Positions 25,223 to 35,376 are shown, numbered from the stretch's first letter. The stretch is DNA of 64,000 nucleotides from Bacteroidales bacterium (GCA_017446775.1 JAFSQE010000032.1:1-64000); one strand, 5' to 3'. Made by a program: numbers and translations. The notes: generated by a model not told the origin, from the sequence alone.

Positions 25223-27871
25223 CTAAAGGTCGTCGGGGCCAAACACTTTCATACACCTTACAGGTCTGCCGCACTGGCGCACATGGTAGAGCTTGGGATT
25301 GAATCTTAACTCATCGGGCGCCTGGGAATAGTTAAAGTAAACCGACATATACCTGCCACCGAAATAGTTCGGATGAATATCTATGTCTTGCCACATGGAA
25401 TTAAGGCCAGTACACGAGGTATATACACATGCCTCACGGAATATCGCTCTGGAAGCCTGTCTTTCATAGCCATTGTATGCAAAGTAGCCAAAACGTTCCG
25501 GATGAGGCTTTTCATCTGTGTTCATGTCTGCGATAAAGCCTGCAAATGGATAGAAACTATCGCCACTTGCCGTTGGGATAATCACGCCATTGTCAATTAT
25601 CTGGATATCCCTGTCGGTATATCCTGCCCATGTATCTTCCGGCGGAACCATATATCCCGGAGGGCACGGGTCGTAGATGGTCTTTTTAAGCTCGTCCCTG
25701 CGTGCCGGATTGGGATGGTCAGAAGGAACACCATAATCTACTGAGCAATGACGCATAAACGGGTTGCCCCAGAGATCTGCCGTAACCCTTGGCAAACCTA
25801 TACCGGTATTGAACCATTCACAGGTTTTGGTTCCCATCAAATAAATCCAGTCTGGATGACGGACAGAATTTACAAGTTCTGCTTCGCATTCATGCATATC
25901 CTTTGCACAGCCATAATATGCCCTCAACGGGTCTTTACGGCCAAACTGATAGAAATAACCATAGGTAGCCTCGCCATCGGCAGGGTCGGCGCTGGTTGCG
26001 CCGATGTTACGGTCGAGCAGGACATATGAGCGGTCAAGTTCGTCGTACTGGGTCATATGCTTGGGAGAATCCGTACACCAGATATGCCAGCTCCAAAGCA
26101 GAGTACCATATTTGCCTATCAAAGTTATCAGAGCGTTACCTTTATTGCCGGTAGCGTCAAAGCTTATGGTTTTGTTGGAAGAATTATAGGTGACATTGGT
26201 AACGACGTTGTTATCGTCCCAAAGGACAGAGGCGCTGTTAGGCTTCTCCGACGTTGCAAATAGCGACACATTTGCCTTCTTTGACGGCCACAGCAACTGG
26301 GTCTCAGCCTCGGAATCGCCCCAGATAAAGCCATCGGGACCGTTACCCATATACTGCACACTGAAGGAGAATGTGCCAGCTTTGGTTACAAGATAGCAGT
26401 TTGCTGTACCGTTTTTGCTAAGGTCAGACCCGACATCAAAAGGATCGATCTCCTCTCCGGGCTCCTGGGTAACAGATACGAATACAGGAACTATACCGTC
26501 GCCGGTAATGGTAATCATCATGTTGCGGGACACGGTATTGGTGTTTGCAGCCACATTAAGGCTGAGAGCGGTAGCGCTCTGGCTATCTGCGGTAACCCAG
26601 CTCTCAGGGATATCCACGAAATACTCCACATTGGTGTTGACAACAAATTCAACCTTGCCGCCTTCTGCGCCTATTGTTGCCTCCGGAGGGGTAATCTCAA
26701 AGAACGGCTCCTCTACCGGCGGTACGTAAGCTTCCTGCGCTACGGTAACAGCGAAAGAGAGAGTCTCGCCAAAGCTGAAGGTAATGGTGGCACTGCGTGT
26801 CTCGGAGGTGCTGTTTGCATCAACCACAAACATCACCTTGTCTTCACGCACGGTCCTGGAGGTTACCTTGTTGATCCAGGTTACGGGGCAGTCTACGGTA
26901 TAATCCACATTGGTGCGAACCAGCACCTCAATAGAGCCGCCCTCCCAGCCTACGGAATAGGTAGAAGCACCGTTGTTTGCAAGCACGTCATCTTCTACCG
27001 GAGTATCGCTCTTGCCGGCCTGGTTAACGGTAACGGTCTTGGAAAGATCACCATACTTGAAGGTGATGGTTGCAGTGCGGGCCTCGGTAGAGGTGTTCTC
27101 TGCAACAGAGAACTTGCCGCCGCCCAGGGGGGTTACCCAATCGTGGCTGATAACGGTCTGATACTCTACGTTGCTGGTCACAGTCATCTCTATTGTAGAG
27201 GCCCCTGCGGGCTGGTCAAAGCGGAGAATATCCACATCTATGAAAGGTGTAGGCGCTTCTGGCTGCTTGGCATTCTGAGATACGGTAACCATCTTGCTGA
27301 TATCGCCATACTTGAATGTGATATGCCCGGTACGGCTCTCTTCGGCGGGGTTGGCCTCAACCACAAAGGTCTCTGCACCGAGGGCGCTGCTGCCGCGGGT
27401 AATCCAGGCAACATCGATATCCACGGTATACTCTACATTGCTCTCTATCTCTACAGTAATGGTTGCGCCATCTTCCGATACAGTGCGGGAGGTATTGCCG
27501 TTAATCACTATACTGGGGGTAAGGCCCTCCTGCTTGACAACTATAGTCGCATTCTGGGTACCCGCAGTAATCTTGATATTGGCCTCGCGGGGCGATGTAG
27601 AGGTATTGGCTTTGGCCTTTACAGTAACGGTTTCTGTTTTTACCGCTCTGGAAGGGACCGTAACCGTGAGCCACGATTCGTCGCTGCTCTTGACGGTGTA
27701 ATCTACATTGGTCTTGAAAGAGACGGTGAACTCGCTGGCCTCTGCACCGATAGTATATTCGGTTTTGATGGCTTCGAGAACATCATCTTCCGTGGGCTGC
27801 TCAGGCTCCGGGCATCCCCATAGGATGAAGACGCTCACCAGGGCAAGGATCGGGAATAATACTTTCTTCAT
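25223..27871 (-). CDS. BACON-repeat lipoprotein with FISUMP-like C-terminal domain
   Basis: A lipoprotein signal (ILWGCPEP) is followed by at least five BACON-like repeats, seen from their core motif TNVDYTV...WLTV, SNVEYTV...WITR, SNVEYQT...WVTP, TNVDYTV...WINK and TNVEYFV...WVTA. A C-terminal domain of about 350 residues has YVLLDRNIGATSADP, FYQFGRKDPL and YDPCPPGYMVPPE, a pattern of the Fibrobacter major paralogous (FISUMP-like) domain, and ends VRCMKVFGPDDL. The protein is likely surface-exposed and binds polysaccharide or mucin, or acts as an adhesin; no catalytic motif is visible. It is 24 bases downstream of a shorter paralog. Confidence 0.8.
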   Translation of the reverse strand: MKKVLFPILALVSVFILWGCPEPEQPTEDDVLEAIKTEYTIGAEASEFTVSFKTNVDYTVKSSDESWLTVTVPSRAVKTETVTVKAKANTSTSPREANIKITAGTQNATIVVKQEGLTPSIVINGNTSRTVSEDGATITVEIESNVEYTVDIDVAWITRGSSALGAETFVVEANPAEESRTGHITFKYGDISKMVTVSQNAKQPEAPTPFIDVDILRFDQPAGASTIEMTVTSNVEYQTVISHDWVTPLGGGKFSVAENTSTEARTATITFKYGDLSKTVTVNQAGKSDTPVEDDVLANNGASTYSVGWEGGSIEVLVRTNVDYTVDCPVTWINKVTSRTVREDKVMFVVDANSTSETRSATITFSFGETLSFAVTVAQEAYVPPVEEPFFEITPPEATIGAEGGKVEFVVNTNVEYFVDIPESWVTADSQSATALSLNVAANTNTVSRNMMITITGDGIVPVFVSVTQEPGEEIDPFDVGSDLSKNGTANCYLVTKAGTFSFSVQYMGNGPDGFIWGDSEAETQLLWPSKKANVSLFATSEKPNSASVLWDDNNVVTNVTYNSSNKTISFDATGNKGNALITLIGKYGTLLWSWHIWCTDSPKHMTQYDELDRSYVLLDRNIGATSADPADGEATYGYFYQFGRKDPLRAYYGCAKDMHECEAELVNSVRHPDWIYLMGTKTCEWFNTGIGLPRVTADLWGNPFMRHCSVDYGVPSDHPNPARRDELKKTIYDPCPPGYMVPPEDTWAGYTDRDIQIIDNGVIIPTASGDSFYPFAGFIADMNTDEKPHPERFGYFAYNGYERQASRAIFREACVYTSCTGLNSMWQDIDIHPNYFGGRYMSVYFNYSQAPDELRFNPKLYHVRQCGRPVRCMKVFGPDDL

Positions 27872-27895
27872 ACTGATATTTTTAAATGTTGATAA

Positions 27896-30073
27896 TTATT
27901 GCATCTTCATACAGCGCACACTGCAGCAGCGCTGGCGGATATGACCGAACTTCTGGTAAAGATGAGCCTGGGAGTTTGCATTTACCATTACGGTGTTCCC
28001 ACTGGCCTCTTCGTCCTGAAGATAGAAGAACTGGTTGGAATGATGATAATTGTTCAGGTCCCATTGGTGTCCGGAGCGCAGATATGCATGCTCGCTGCCG
28101 GAAGACCAGCAGCATACCACGTTGCGGCAGTTGTGATGATACTTTCCGTCGGGCGCCTTATTGGGCGTGTAACCCGGATAACCATACCAACCGTTGTCTC
28201 CGCCATACTCATCACCAGCATCGCCATATCCGGCAAACGGATAGAAGCTGGAGCCGTTATCCTCTATAAATGTAAGACCATATTCGCTCACCGTGCAGTT
28301 GTCCATGCTCATGGTTTCCCAAGCCCACTCCGGCGGTACCATATATCCGGGAGGGCACGGGTCGTAGATGGTCTTTTTGAGTTCGTCCATCCGGGCGGCA
28401 TAAAGATGCTCGGCACCATTGTGCAGGGCATAAGGGTTACCCCACAGATCGGCCGTGATGGAGGTAACCGACCCGTTGAACCATTCGTTGTCCTTGCCGA
28501 CCATACCGAATATGGTGGTGGGGCTCTGCACAGAATACTTCATTGCTGCTTCTCCCTTTGGCATGTAGTCCTTAACACCATAGAATAACCGCAGAGGATC
28601 CTTACGGCCAAACTGGTACCAGTATCCAAAGGTCTTTTCGCCGTCGGCCTCATTGGCGCTGGTGGCACCCAGGTTGCGGTCCAGCATCACGATGCGGGTC
28701 CCGTCGAAGGTTTCGTGGCGCAGACGCTGAGGGCTGTCGGTACACCAGATATGCCAGCTCCAGAGCAGTTCGTTCTGGTTGCGTACCGCAATCACGGCGT
28801 TGCCCTTGTTGCCGGTGGCGGTGAAAGAGATTTTAAGGTCGTCGCTTATGGAGAGGTCGGTGATGACATTGTTGTCGTCCCACAACTTCTCTACCCTGGA
28901 GGGTTTCTCAGGCCCCTCATAGTTGGTAAAAGGTATATCTACCGACGATGTGGGCCAGAGGTTCTGCGCCTCGGCCTCGGCGTCGGTCCAAATAAAGCCC
29001 GGCAGTCCGTTACCCATGACGCTGGCATCAAAATGGAAATTGCCGGCCTTGGGCACGACATAGCAGTTGGCTGTTCCGTTCACGCTGAGGTCTTCGCCCA
29101 CGTCAAACGGGTCCTGGTTGCTCCCCTGTGCCAACTGGTAGATGGTATAATATGCAATGATTCCCTCGCTGTTGAATACCAGCATGGTAGAACGGTCGTC
29201 GGGAATATTGTTGGGCATAACGTAGCAGACAAAGGTTGCATCGGCCTGACGCACCTCAACCCAGTCTGCATCGCAGTCTACCAGATATTCGTTGTTTGCA
29301 TCCACCGTGAACGACACTTCGCCGCCGTATTCATTTACAGTGGTTTCCAATTCTGCAATCTCCAGATAAGGATCTTCCCCGGACGGTTCAGTGAATGCGT
29401 TCTGCTTAACCGTTACAGAGAATGTAAGCGCCTGTTCGTATACGAACGAAACAACGGCAGAACGTGCGCCGCCGGCATTGGATGCTACCGTAAATGTGAT
29501 GATATCCTCTGTAGTGGTGCGGGTGGTGGCACGGCTGATCCACTCTGCATCGCACTCTATGGCATATTCTACATTTGAACGAACCTTTACGGCAAAACTG
29601 CCGCCGAAAGAGGGAATCACATAGGTAGAGAAACCAAAGTTTTCAAGCACATCCTCTTCGGGCTCTTCAGGCTCCTCCGGCTCTTCTGGGTCAGTGCCGG
29701 GTCCGGGACCCGGAGTGGGTTCTACCGCCTTGCCCTCCTGGACAACCGTAACCTCCACGGTAATGGAACCTCCGGATATCTTTACATGACCGGTACGGGC
29801 GCTTGAAGATGTATTCTGCACAACCGTAACCTTTACTGTCTGGGGAGTAACCTCCTTGGTAGCCCTTGTGGGGGCTATTATCCATGGTACATCGGGGGTC
29901 GCCTTGCAGGTGACATTCGTATTGAACGATATCGACAGCTCGCCGCCCTCTGCACCAATCGGATATTCTGTCTTGACAACAGTAAGGACATCATCTTCTT
30001 TGGGCTCCTCACCGGGGCATCCCCAAAGAATCAGCATGCAGCAAAGTGCAAGCAAAGGATATAGTTTCTTCAT
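27896..30073 (-). CDS. BACON-repeat lipoprotein, shorter paralog
   Basis: Same architecture as the downstream gene but with about three BACON-like repeats. The signal peptide ends LILWGCPGEE. A linker rich in Glu, Pro and Gly (around residues 145-165) lies between the first and second repeats. The C-terminal FISUMP-like domain has VMLDRNLGATSANEADG, WYQFGRKDPLRLF and YDPCPPGYMVPPEW and ends CSVRCMKMQ. The frame is open from 30148, but ATG 30073 begins the signal peptide (725 aa). The two genes probably arose by tandem duplication and lost or gained repeats. Confidence 0.8.
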   Translation of the reverse strand: MKKLYPLLALCCMLILWGCPGEEPKEDDVLTVVKTEYPIGAEGGELSISFNTNVTCKATPDVPWIIAPTRATKEVTPQTVKVTVVQNTSSSARTGHVKISGGSITVEVTVVQEGKAVEPTPGPGPGTDPEEPEEPEEPEEDVLENFGFSTYVIPSFGGSFAVKVRSNVEYAIECDAEWISRATTRTTTEDIITFTVASNAGGARSAVVSFVYEQALTFSVTVKQNAFTEPSGEDPYLEIAELETTVNEYGGEVSFTVDANNEYLVDCDADWVEVRQADATFVCYVMPNNIPDDRSTMLVFNSEGIIAYYTIYQLAQGSNQDPFDVGEDLSVNGTANCYVVPKAGNFHFDASVMGNGLPGFIWTDAEAEAQNLWPTSSVDIPFTNYEGPEKPSRVEKLWDDNNVITDLSISDDLKISFTATGNKGNAVIAVRNQNELLWSWHIWCTDSPQRLRHETFDGTRIVMLDRNLGATSANEADGEKTFGYWYQFGRKDPLRLFYGVKDYMPKGEAAMKYSVQSPTTIFGMVGKDNEWFNGSVTSITADLWGNPYALHNGAEHLYAARMDELKKTIYDPCPPGYMVPPEWAWETMSMDNCTVSEYGLTFIEDNGSSFYPFAGYGDAGDEYGGDNGWYGYPGYTPNKAPDGKYHHNCRNVVCCWSSGSEHAYLRSGHQWDLNNYHHSNQFFYLQDEEASGNTVMVNANSQAHLYQKFGHIRQRCCSVRCMKMQ

Positions 30074-30141
30074 CAGTATACTGCTTATATATAGTAAATG
30101 CGAAGATAAACTAATTCTCACTTTTCTCAAAATACCAGTTT

Positions 30142-30783
30142 TCAACAATGTTGAAGGAATGGATTATTAGATCTTTCGTTGCCCAGGAGAGTCTGCGGAC
30201 CATGTCCCGGATATATCTCCACCTCATCCGGGAGCGGCAGGATTTGCGAGACGATGCTGCGCATCAGCGTCGGGTGGTCGCTCCCCTTGAGGTCGGTGCG
30301 CCCCACGGTGCCGCACATAATCGTATCGCCGGTAAAGATAACCTTTGCCGCTTCGCTGTAAAGGCAGACTCCACCCAGGGTATGGCCGGGAGTGAGCAGC
30401 GGAATAAAGGATGTTTCACCAAAAGCGACGGGCGCTCCGTGGGCAAGGTCTATCTCGTATGGCACCTGTTCAAAGTTGAACTGATAACGGCTGCCGTCGA
30501 AGGCGCTGGTGCAGTAGACATATTCGTCTGTGCTGCAAAGGGCAAACGGAACCCTGTACCGTTCTTTGAGGAACCCGGCACCACAAACGTGGTCGTAGTG
30601 GCCATGAGTAGCCACTACGATACGCAGGCGGATATTGTTCCTGTCGATGAAATCTGCCAGTGCCGTATGCTCCTTTGGGTAGTTGTTGCCTGGGTCCACG
30701 ACCATCCCCTCCCCGCTGGAATCCCACACTACGTAAGTATTCTCGCGGAAGGGATTGAATACGAACCTTGCAACCTGGAGCAT
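30142..30783 (-). CDS. MBL-fold metallohydrolase, glyoxalase-II-like
   Basis: The metal site motif ATHGHYDHVCG (HxHxDH) is followed by LTPGHTLGGVCLY, FTGDTIMCG and YPGHGPQT, the standard series of histidines and aspartate. These small single-domain proteins hydrolyse thioesters such as S-lactoylglutathione analogues or act as sulfur dioxygenases; the substrate is unknown here. ATG 30783 gives 213 aa; the frame upstream (to 30900) overlaps the dehydrogenase gene. It follows that gene by 22 bases on the same strand. Confidence 0.85.
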   Translation of the reverse strand: MLQVARFVFNPFRENTYVVWDSSGEGMVVDPGNNYPKEHTALADFIDRNNIRLRIVVATHGHYDHVCGAGFLKERYRVPFALCSTDEYVYCTSAFDGSRYQFNFEQVPYEIDLAHGAPVAFGETSFIPLLTPGHTLGGVCLYSEAAKVIFTGDTIMCGTVGRTDLKGSDHPTLMRSIVSQILPLPDEVEIYPGHGPQTLLGNERSNNPFLQHC

Positions 30784-30805
30784 ATCCGCAGATGAGTTAC
30801 TGTCT

Positions 30806-32083
30806 TTACGCCAGTTTATCTGAGTTGGCAAGCAGGTACTTCTCTGCCTCGGCGCTCCACAGGCCGTTGTTTGCAGCGCAGATCTCTGCCAGACGGGCAT
30901 ACACCGGATTGGTCTTGCCCTTCTGCTCGAACTCAGCTATCGCGGTGAGCGGCATGGTGATATGGGTGTAGATAAGCTTCTTGCCGCCCGGAATCTGAGG
31001 GAGGTTCAGGGTAGTCTCTATCACGGCGTTCAGGCCGCCGATGTGGGTCACCAGACCAGCCGGGTCAAGCCCCTTGCCCATGTAATAGAGTGCCTCCTTC
31101 ATATCGTCTGTATTGCCGCCGCTGGTGCCCACGATGTGGGTAGAAGCGTAGTGGACGTTGTAGAAGTTGAACGGAGCCTTGAAATCTGCACGGCCGGGGC
31201 CGGAGAAGAAGTTGAGGCAGCCGTCGAATGCCAGGATTGCGTCGGCCTGTTCAATCACGGCCGGTACGGGTGCCATAACCACCACCTCGTCGTAACCGTC
31301 ACCGCCGGAAATCTCGCGCAGAGCCGCAACTGGGTCCGCAACGGCACCGGTGTTCACATAGCGGAGATCGATTCCGCGGCTGGCAGCATACTCTTTGGTG
31401 TAGAGCGATGCAGCACGGTCCAGACGCGCCTGGTCGATGTCAGTAACCACAAACAGCGCCGGACGGCGGTCTTCGCGGTGCAGCACATAGTTGATGCAGG
31501 CCAGACCCATGGGTCCTACGCCGGCCAGCAGGGCCATCTTGCCGCCATCCTTGATCTCCATCTGGTGGACATAGCTGCCCGGAGTTGTATGGTAGCAGGC
31601 ATGCATGGCGCCGATCACGCAGCTTAGCGGTTCGCTTAGCGATGCGGGATAAAACGCGTCGCCCTGGTAGCGCAGCAGGCACCCCTGCTCCATCACCTCG
31701 TTGGGGATGACTACATAGGTGGCGTCACCGCCGATATTCTGATAAGAGTAACCGGGAGCAGAAAGCACGCCCACGGGGCCGCCTTCCCAGGTCAGTGCAG
31801 GCTGGATGGAGAACTTGTCGCCGGGCTTGAACTCGTGCGCCCATTTGCTGCCCACCTCGATAATCTCACCGGCAAACTCGTGGCCGATAATCACGGGGTG
31901 CTCTGCAGCGTCGTTGGGGACGCGCTTGTGGTCGGTGCCCTGATGCGCCGCCTTGTAAGAGGACATGCAGATGGAATCGCTCACCACCTTGGCGAGGATT
32001 TCGTTATCCTTGATTGCGGGAAGCTCAAATTCCTCGAGCCTGAGATCATCCTTACCGTATAAACGAACTGCTTTAGTTTTCAT
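30806..32083 (-). CDS. zinc-type alcohol dehydrogenase, sorbose-1-P reductase-like
   Basis: Medium-chain dehydrogenase. The N-terminal catalytic domain has PVIIGHEFAGEIIEVG and a structural part that lacks the four-cysteine zinc loop; the nucleotide-binding domain has ALLAGVGPMGLACINY. The pattern and the 425-aa length resemble L-sorbose-1-phosphate reductases. The gene is in line with an aldolase/SDR fusion and a PHP protein, which points to the breakdown of a sugar or polyol phosphate. The true substrate is not known. Confidence 0.75.
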   Translation of the reverse strand: MKTKAVRLYGKDDLRLEEFELPAIKDNEILAKVVSDSICMSSYKAAHQGTDHKRVPNDAAEHPVIIGHEFAGEIIEVGSKWAHEFKPGDKFSIQPALTWEGGPVGVLSAPGYSYQNIGGDATYVVIPNEVMEQGCLLRYQGDAFYPASLSEPLSCVIGAMHACYHTTPGSYVHQMEIKDGGKMALLAGVGPMGLACINYVLHREDRRPALFVVTDIDQARLDRAASLYTKEYAASRGIDLRYVNTGAVADPVAALREISGGDGYDEVVVMAPVPAVIEQADAILAFDGCLNFFSGPGRADFKAPFNFYNVHYASTHIVGTSGGNTDDMKEALYYMGKGLDPAGLVTHIGGLNAVIETTLNLPQIPGGKKLIYTHITMPLTAIAEFEQKGKTNPVYARLAEICAANNGLWSAEAEKYLLANSDKLA

Positions 32084-32097
32084 ATCGTAATTATTTA

Positions 32098-32220
32098 GAA
32101 GCTGTTTTGAAATGGTTCACGAAAAGATTTATGAAGATGTTTTGAGAGATTTTTACGTTCTGATGAGGGCGCATAGGGGTTCAACATAAAGATTGATGTT
32201 AATTATTTCAAAACAGCTTC
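32098..32220. repeat. 123-bp element with 16-bp terminal inverted repeats
   Basis: GAAGCTGTTTTGAAAT (32098-32113) and ATTTCAAAACAGCTTC (32205-32220) are perfect inverted repeats. The inside is AT-rich with an internal GCGCAT core and a weaker palindrome AACAT...ATGTT (32183-32200). It has no gene. It fills the gap between the aldolase/SDR stop and the dehydrogenase start. It looks like a MITE; as RNA it would form a long stem that could reduce readthrough. Confidence 0.65.
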
Positions 32221-34182
32221 CTATTTCAGCATTATTTGACCGCCGGTAATAGGCAGTGCCTGGCCGGTCTCGCAGGTCTGCTCTATCAGGTAGAGCACGC
32301 CCTTTGTCACATCCTTGGGGTTGCACCCCTTGTGCATCGGCACCTTGCTAAGGTAATACTCGCGCACATCGTCCACGGTCTTGGCGCCGGGCACCTTGCC
32401 GGCGTTGAGGTACTGCACGTAGAGACCCTTCACGGGGTCACTCCACAGCGGACCGTCAAGGAAGTTGCCGGGACAGATGCCGTTCACCTTGATGCGGTAC
32501 GGCGCCAGCTCCATGGCGAACGACTGCACCAGTCCCAGCCCGCCGAACTTGCTGCCTGCGTAAGCAAAATTAGCCTTGCTCCCCTCCAGACCACTCTTGG
32601 AGTTAATCTGGATAATGTCGCCGTAGCGCTCGCTGTCGTATTTGTTCTGTGCCTTGAGCACCGGGGCAACCACCTTGGAACAATAGAAGAAGCCGTGGTA
32701 ATTGATTTTGGTTACCAAATCGAACTTCTCCGGAACCATCTGGGTCAGATCGCCCGCAATGGCGATACCGGCGTTGCTGATGAACACGTCCACGCCGCCA
32801 AAGTCGCACACGGTGGCCTTAACCAGCGCAGCCAGACAGTTGATATCGGTGACGTCGGTCTTGAAGAAGGTCACACGGTTGTTCTTGCACAGCGCGTTCA
32901 GGTTGGCAGCGGTAGCGGTACCGGTGGCCTCGTTCAGATCGGCCACAACCACGTTGGCCCCCTCCTCTACCAGGCAGCGGGCGATACCCTCGCCAAAGCC
33001 CTGGGCGGCACCTGTAACGATGAAAATCTTGTTCTCTGCACGGCCGTGGGTGCCTGCTGCGCTAACCTTGCGGCGATAATTCTCCACCTCCCAGTTATCG
33101 ATAAAGTCGATTTGCGGCTTGGTCATCGGATGCTCCCCGCCAAAGGCGGCAGCGTAATGCGCCACCTTCATGCAGTCTGTGAACACCTCCGCCACGATGC
33201 CGGCAGCCTTTGCGCTGTCACCTACAGCCAAAAGACCTATTCCCTTGACAGCTATCACCTTAGGTGTATAGCCACGCTCCGCTGTGTACTTCTCTATGGC
33301 AGCCTCGGCATTGGCCACTTTGGCCGCTGCATCTTCGCCATCTATGTAAAGATAGGCCGATTTGCAATAAACGATGCCGTCCGGAGTGAAAGGAGCAGCG
33401 ACGCGGGCAAACGCCTTCTCGGATGCGATGAACTTATCCGCCAGAGCGTTCTTGACGATTCTGATAATCTTATCGCCGCGGCCGTTTCTTGAGAGGATGG
33501 AGCGTATTGCAGGCACAACCTCGGTGGCGCAGTCGCATACCTCGGTGGCAGTTTCGTCCACCGGTTTCACACGCGCCTCTATCCTGGATAGCATATCGGT
33601 ATAAATCGCATCGATTTCCTCTACCGTATCGCCCCCTACAAACACGCCGTGGTTCTGCAGGAAAATCATCTTGGGTTCGCGGCCTTTGACGGCCTTGAAC
33701 GCGCATATCTCGTCGTACACCTTCTTGAAAAGGGTGTAGCCGGGGTCGGTGTAAGGGATGTAGAGTGCATCCTCACCAAAGAGCTCGCGGCACGCCTTGG
33801 CGGCATTGTTGGAGCACATCACGCCGTTCACCGCCGTGGGATGCAGATGCACTATGAAGCGGGCGCTCATGGCGTTGTGGAGCGATGTCTCAACGGAAGG
33901 GCGGCGACCCTTGGTGATGCAGGCCGCAGCCAGGTCGTTCTTGACCTGCTCTTCGCGCTCTGCAGCATTGGTGCTGTATACCTTCTCCCCCATCTTGTTC
34001 AACAGGGTGCGGTCCAGAACCGCGAATCCGTCTTCAGTTATTGTTGCCAGGGCATGGCCGCTGGCCTTTACCCAAAGGCGTTCGTTATCTTTATAAGAGG
34101 TGTTTCCGCCACCCGCAATCACAAAGCGGGAGTCGGCGCCGTAGCGCCTGGAAACTTCTATAAGAAAATCTATCTCTTTCAT
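32221..34182 (-). CDS. class II aldolase / short-chain dehydrogenase fusion
   Basis: The N-terminal domain (about 1-350) is a class II aldolase: zinc histidines in FIVHLHPTAVNGVMCS and a conserved YTDPGYTLFKKVYDE. The C-terminal domain (about 385-653) is an SDR: IFIVTGAAQGFGEGIA for NAD(P) binding, ISNAGIAIAG, and the catalytic tyrosine in NFAYAGSKFGGLGLV. Fusions of this type include rhamnulose-1-phosphate aldolase/lactaldehyde dehydrogenases. The product of the aldolase step is probably oxidised or reduced by the SDR part. It overlaps the PHP gene by 4 bases (ATGA). Confidence 0.85.
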   Translation of the reverse strand: MKEIDFLIEVSRRYGADSRFVIAGGGNTSYKDNERLWVKASGHALATITEDGFAVLDRTLLNKMGEKVYSTNAAEREEQVKNDLAAACITKGRRPSVETSLHNAMSARFIVHLHPTAVNGVMCSNNAAKACRELFGEDALYIPYTDPGYTLFKKVYDEICAFKAVKGREPKMIFLQNHGVFVGGDTVEEIDAIYTDMLSRIEARVKPVDETATEVCDCATEVVPAIRSILSRNGRGDKIIRIVKNALADKFIASEKAFARVAAPFTPDGIVYCKSAYLYIDGEDAAAKVANAEAAIEKYTAERGYTPKVIAVKGIGLLAVGDSAKAAGIVAEVFTDCMKVAHYAAAFGGEHPMTKPQIDFIDNWEVENYRRKVSAAGTHGRAENKIFIVTGAAQGFGEGIARCLVEEGANVVVADLNEATGTATAANLNALCKNNRVTFFKTDVTDINCLAALVKATVCDFGGVDVFISNAGIAIAGDLTQMVPEKFDLVTKINYHGFFYCSKVVAPVLKAQNKYDSERYGDIIQINSKSGLEGSKANFAYAGSKFGGLGLVQSFAMELAPYRIKVNGICPGNFLDGPLWSDPVKGLYVQYLNAGKVPGAKTVDDVREYYLSKVPMHKGCNPKDVTKGVLYLIEQTCETGQALPITGGQIMLK

Positions 34183-35375
34183 TTTATAGCTTCTTTGATA
34201 ATCTCGTCACCCATCAGAATGAATCTGTCGCGATATTCAAGCAGGGGACGTCCGATGGGGTCAAGATACCCTTCGGACCATTTGGCCGTCAGCGCCTGAT
34301 GCGCCGCGGTGATGCAGGCGCCCCAGTAGTTGAGCTGCTTTAAGCGGGGGGTAAGGTCCACACCGCCCCGGGCCGCAAGCTTTATCGGCTCCATGGCAGG
34401 AGTGTTGTGCTCGCTGCCGAGCGTTACCACAAAGCCATTGTCCCACAGATAGTTGCAATACTTCTCCAGCACCTCCACGCTGTTGCGGGTGGTGATGAAT
34501 TCCACGCTGTAAAAGCCGCGCGCCTTGAGGGTCGCAGCCGCCTTTTCAAGGTCTCCCTCAAAGTCGGTAAAGCCCCCCTTTGCATCGTCTGCAAGGAAGG
34601 GATATGTGGGGATGCCGCCGCCCGCCAGGATTATGTTGCGCACGGTATCCATCGGCAGGAACGCCTTGGGATCCTCAGGCACGAATGCCGCGCCGCCCGC
34701 CTTTAGCAGGTTGCCGCGAATCTCGTTCTCTACCTTGGCTTCGGCTGTGATATCGCTCTTTAAAGCCTTGCCGCCAAAGAGCTTCTCGTAAAAAGCCTTC
34801 TGTGCCTCGGCTTCGGGGAAAAGACGCACCACCGCCAGCCTTATCGCCTTGGCCAGATGACGTTCGCGCACGCTCCCCTTGGTAAGGTCGCGCTTTATCG
34901 ATTCAAAATCAAAGCCGGCTTCGGCACCCAGTTCCTTGAACAGAGAGAGCACCTTATCGCACATGGCAGCCACCTGACGGTTGGACTCTTCGCGCACCGC
35001 AGCCAGCTGGGCAGCAGGTTCGCCGGAGAGCGTCACGGGGAATGACATACCCTTTCCGCTCAGATAGGTACGGCCGGGATTGTTGGGGTCGTTGACCCTT
35101 ACCCCGGCAGCCTGATCATCGCTGTTGAGCGAGATGAACTCTATGTTGAAGAGCGGATAGAGCCGCTTTTCGCGGGCAGCACTCTCCCACTCGGCATAGC
35201 CGTCCATAGAGTAGAAGTCGTTTATACCTATCACTTTGACACCCTGTGCAGCAGCCATTTCTGCCGCCTGCGAGACGCTGTCAAAGGCGCTGAATGAATA
35301 CGGAGTATGGAGGTGTGCATTTACATCCACTACCTCCATACGGCGAATCTTTTTCTTATTACTGAAGAAACACAT
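34179..35375 (-). CDS. PHP-domain protein
   Basis: The start DVNAHLHTPYSFSAFDS contains the first HxH metal pair of the PHP phosphoesterase fold, and VTLGSEHNTPAMEPIKL contains another histidine near the C-terminus. Middle part: about 200 residues that I do not recognise. ATG 35375 is 1 base after the upstream stop; an internal ATG at 35339 would remove a short basic leader. As the protein sits in an operon with a sugar-phosphate aldolase and a dehydrogenase, it may dephosphorylate or isomerise an intermediate. Confidence 0.7.
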   Translation of the reverse strand: MCFFSNKKKIRRMEVVDVNAHLHTPYSFSAFDSVSQAAEMAAAQGVKVIGINDFYSMDGYAEWESAAREKRLYPLFNIEFISLNSDDQAAGVRVNDPNNPGRTYLSGKGMSFPVTLSGEPAAQLAAVREESNRQVAAMCDKVLSLFKELGAEAGFDFESIKRDLTKGSVRERHLAKAIRLAVVRLFPEAEAQKAFYEKLFGGKALKSDITAEAKVENEIRGNLLKAGGAAFVPEDPKAFLPMDTVRNIILAGGGIPTYPFLADDAKGGFTDFEGDLEKAAATLKARGFYSVEFITTRNSVEVLEKYCNYLWDNGFVVTLGSEHNTPAMEPIKLAARGGVDLTPRLKQLNYWGACITAAHQALTAKWSEGYLDPIGRPLLEYRDRFILMGDEIIKEAIK

Positions 35376-35376
35376 A

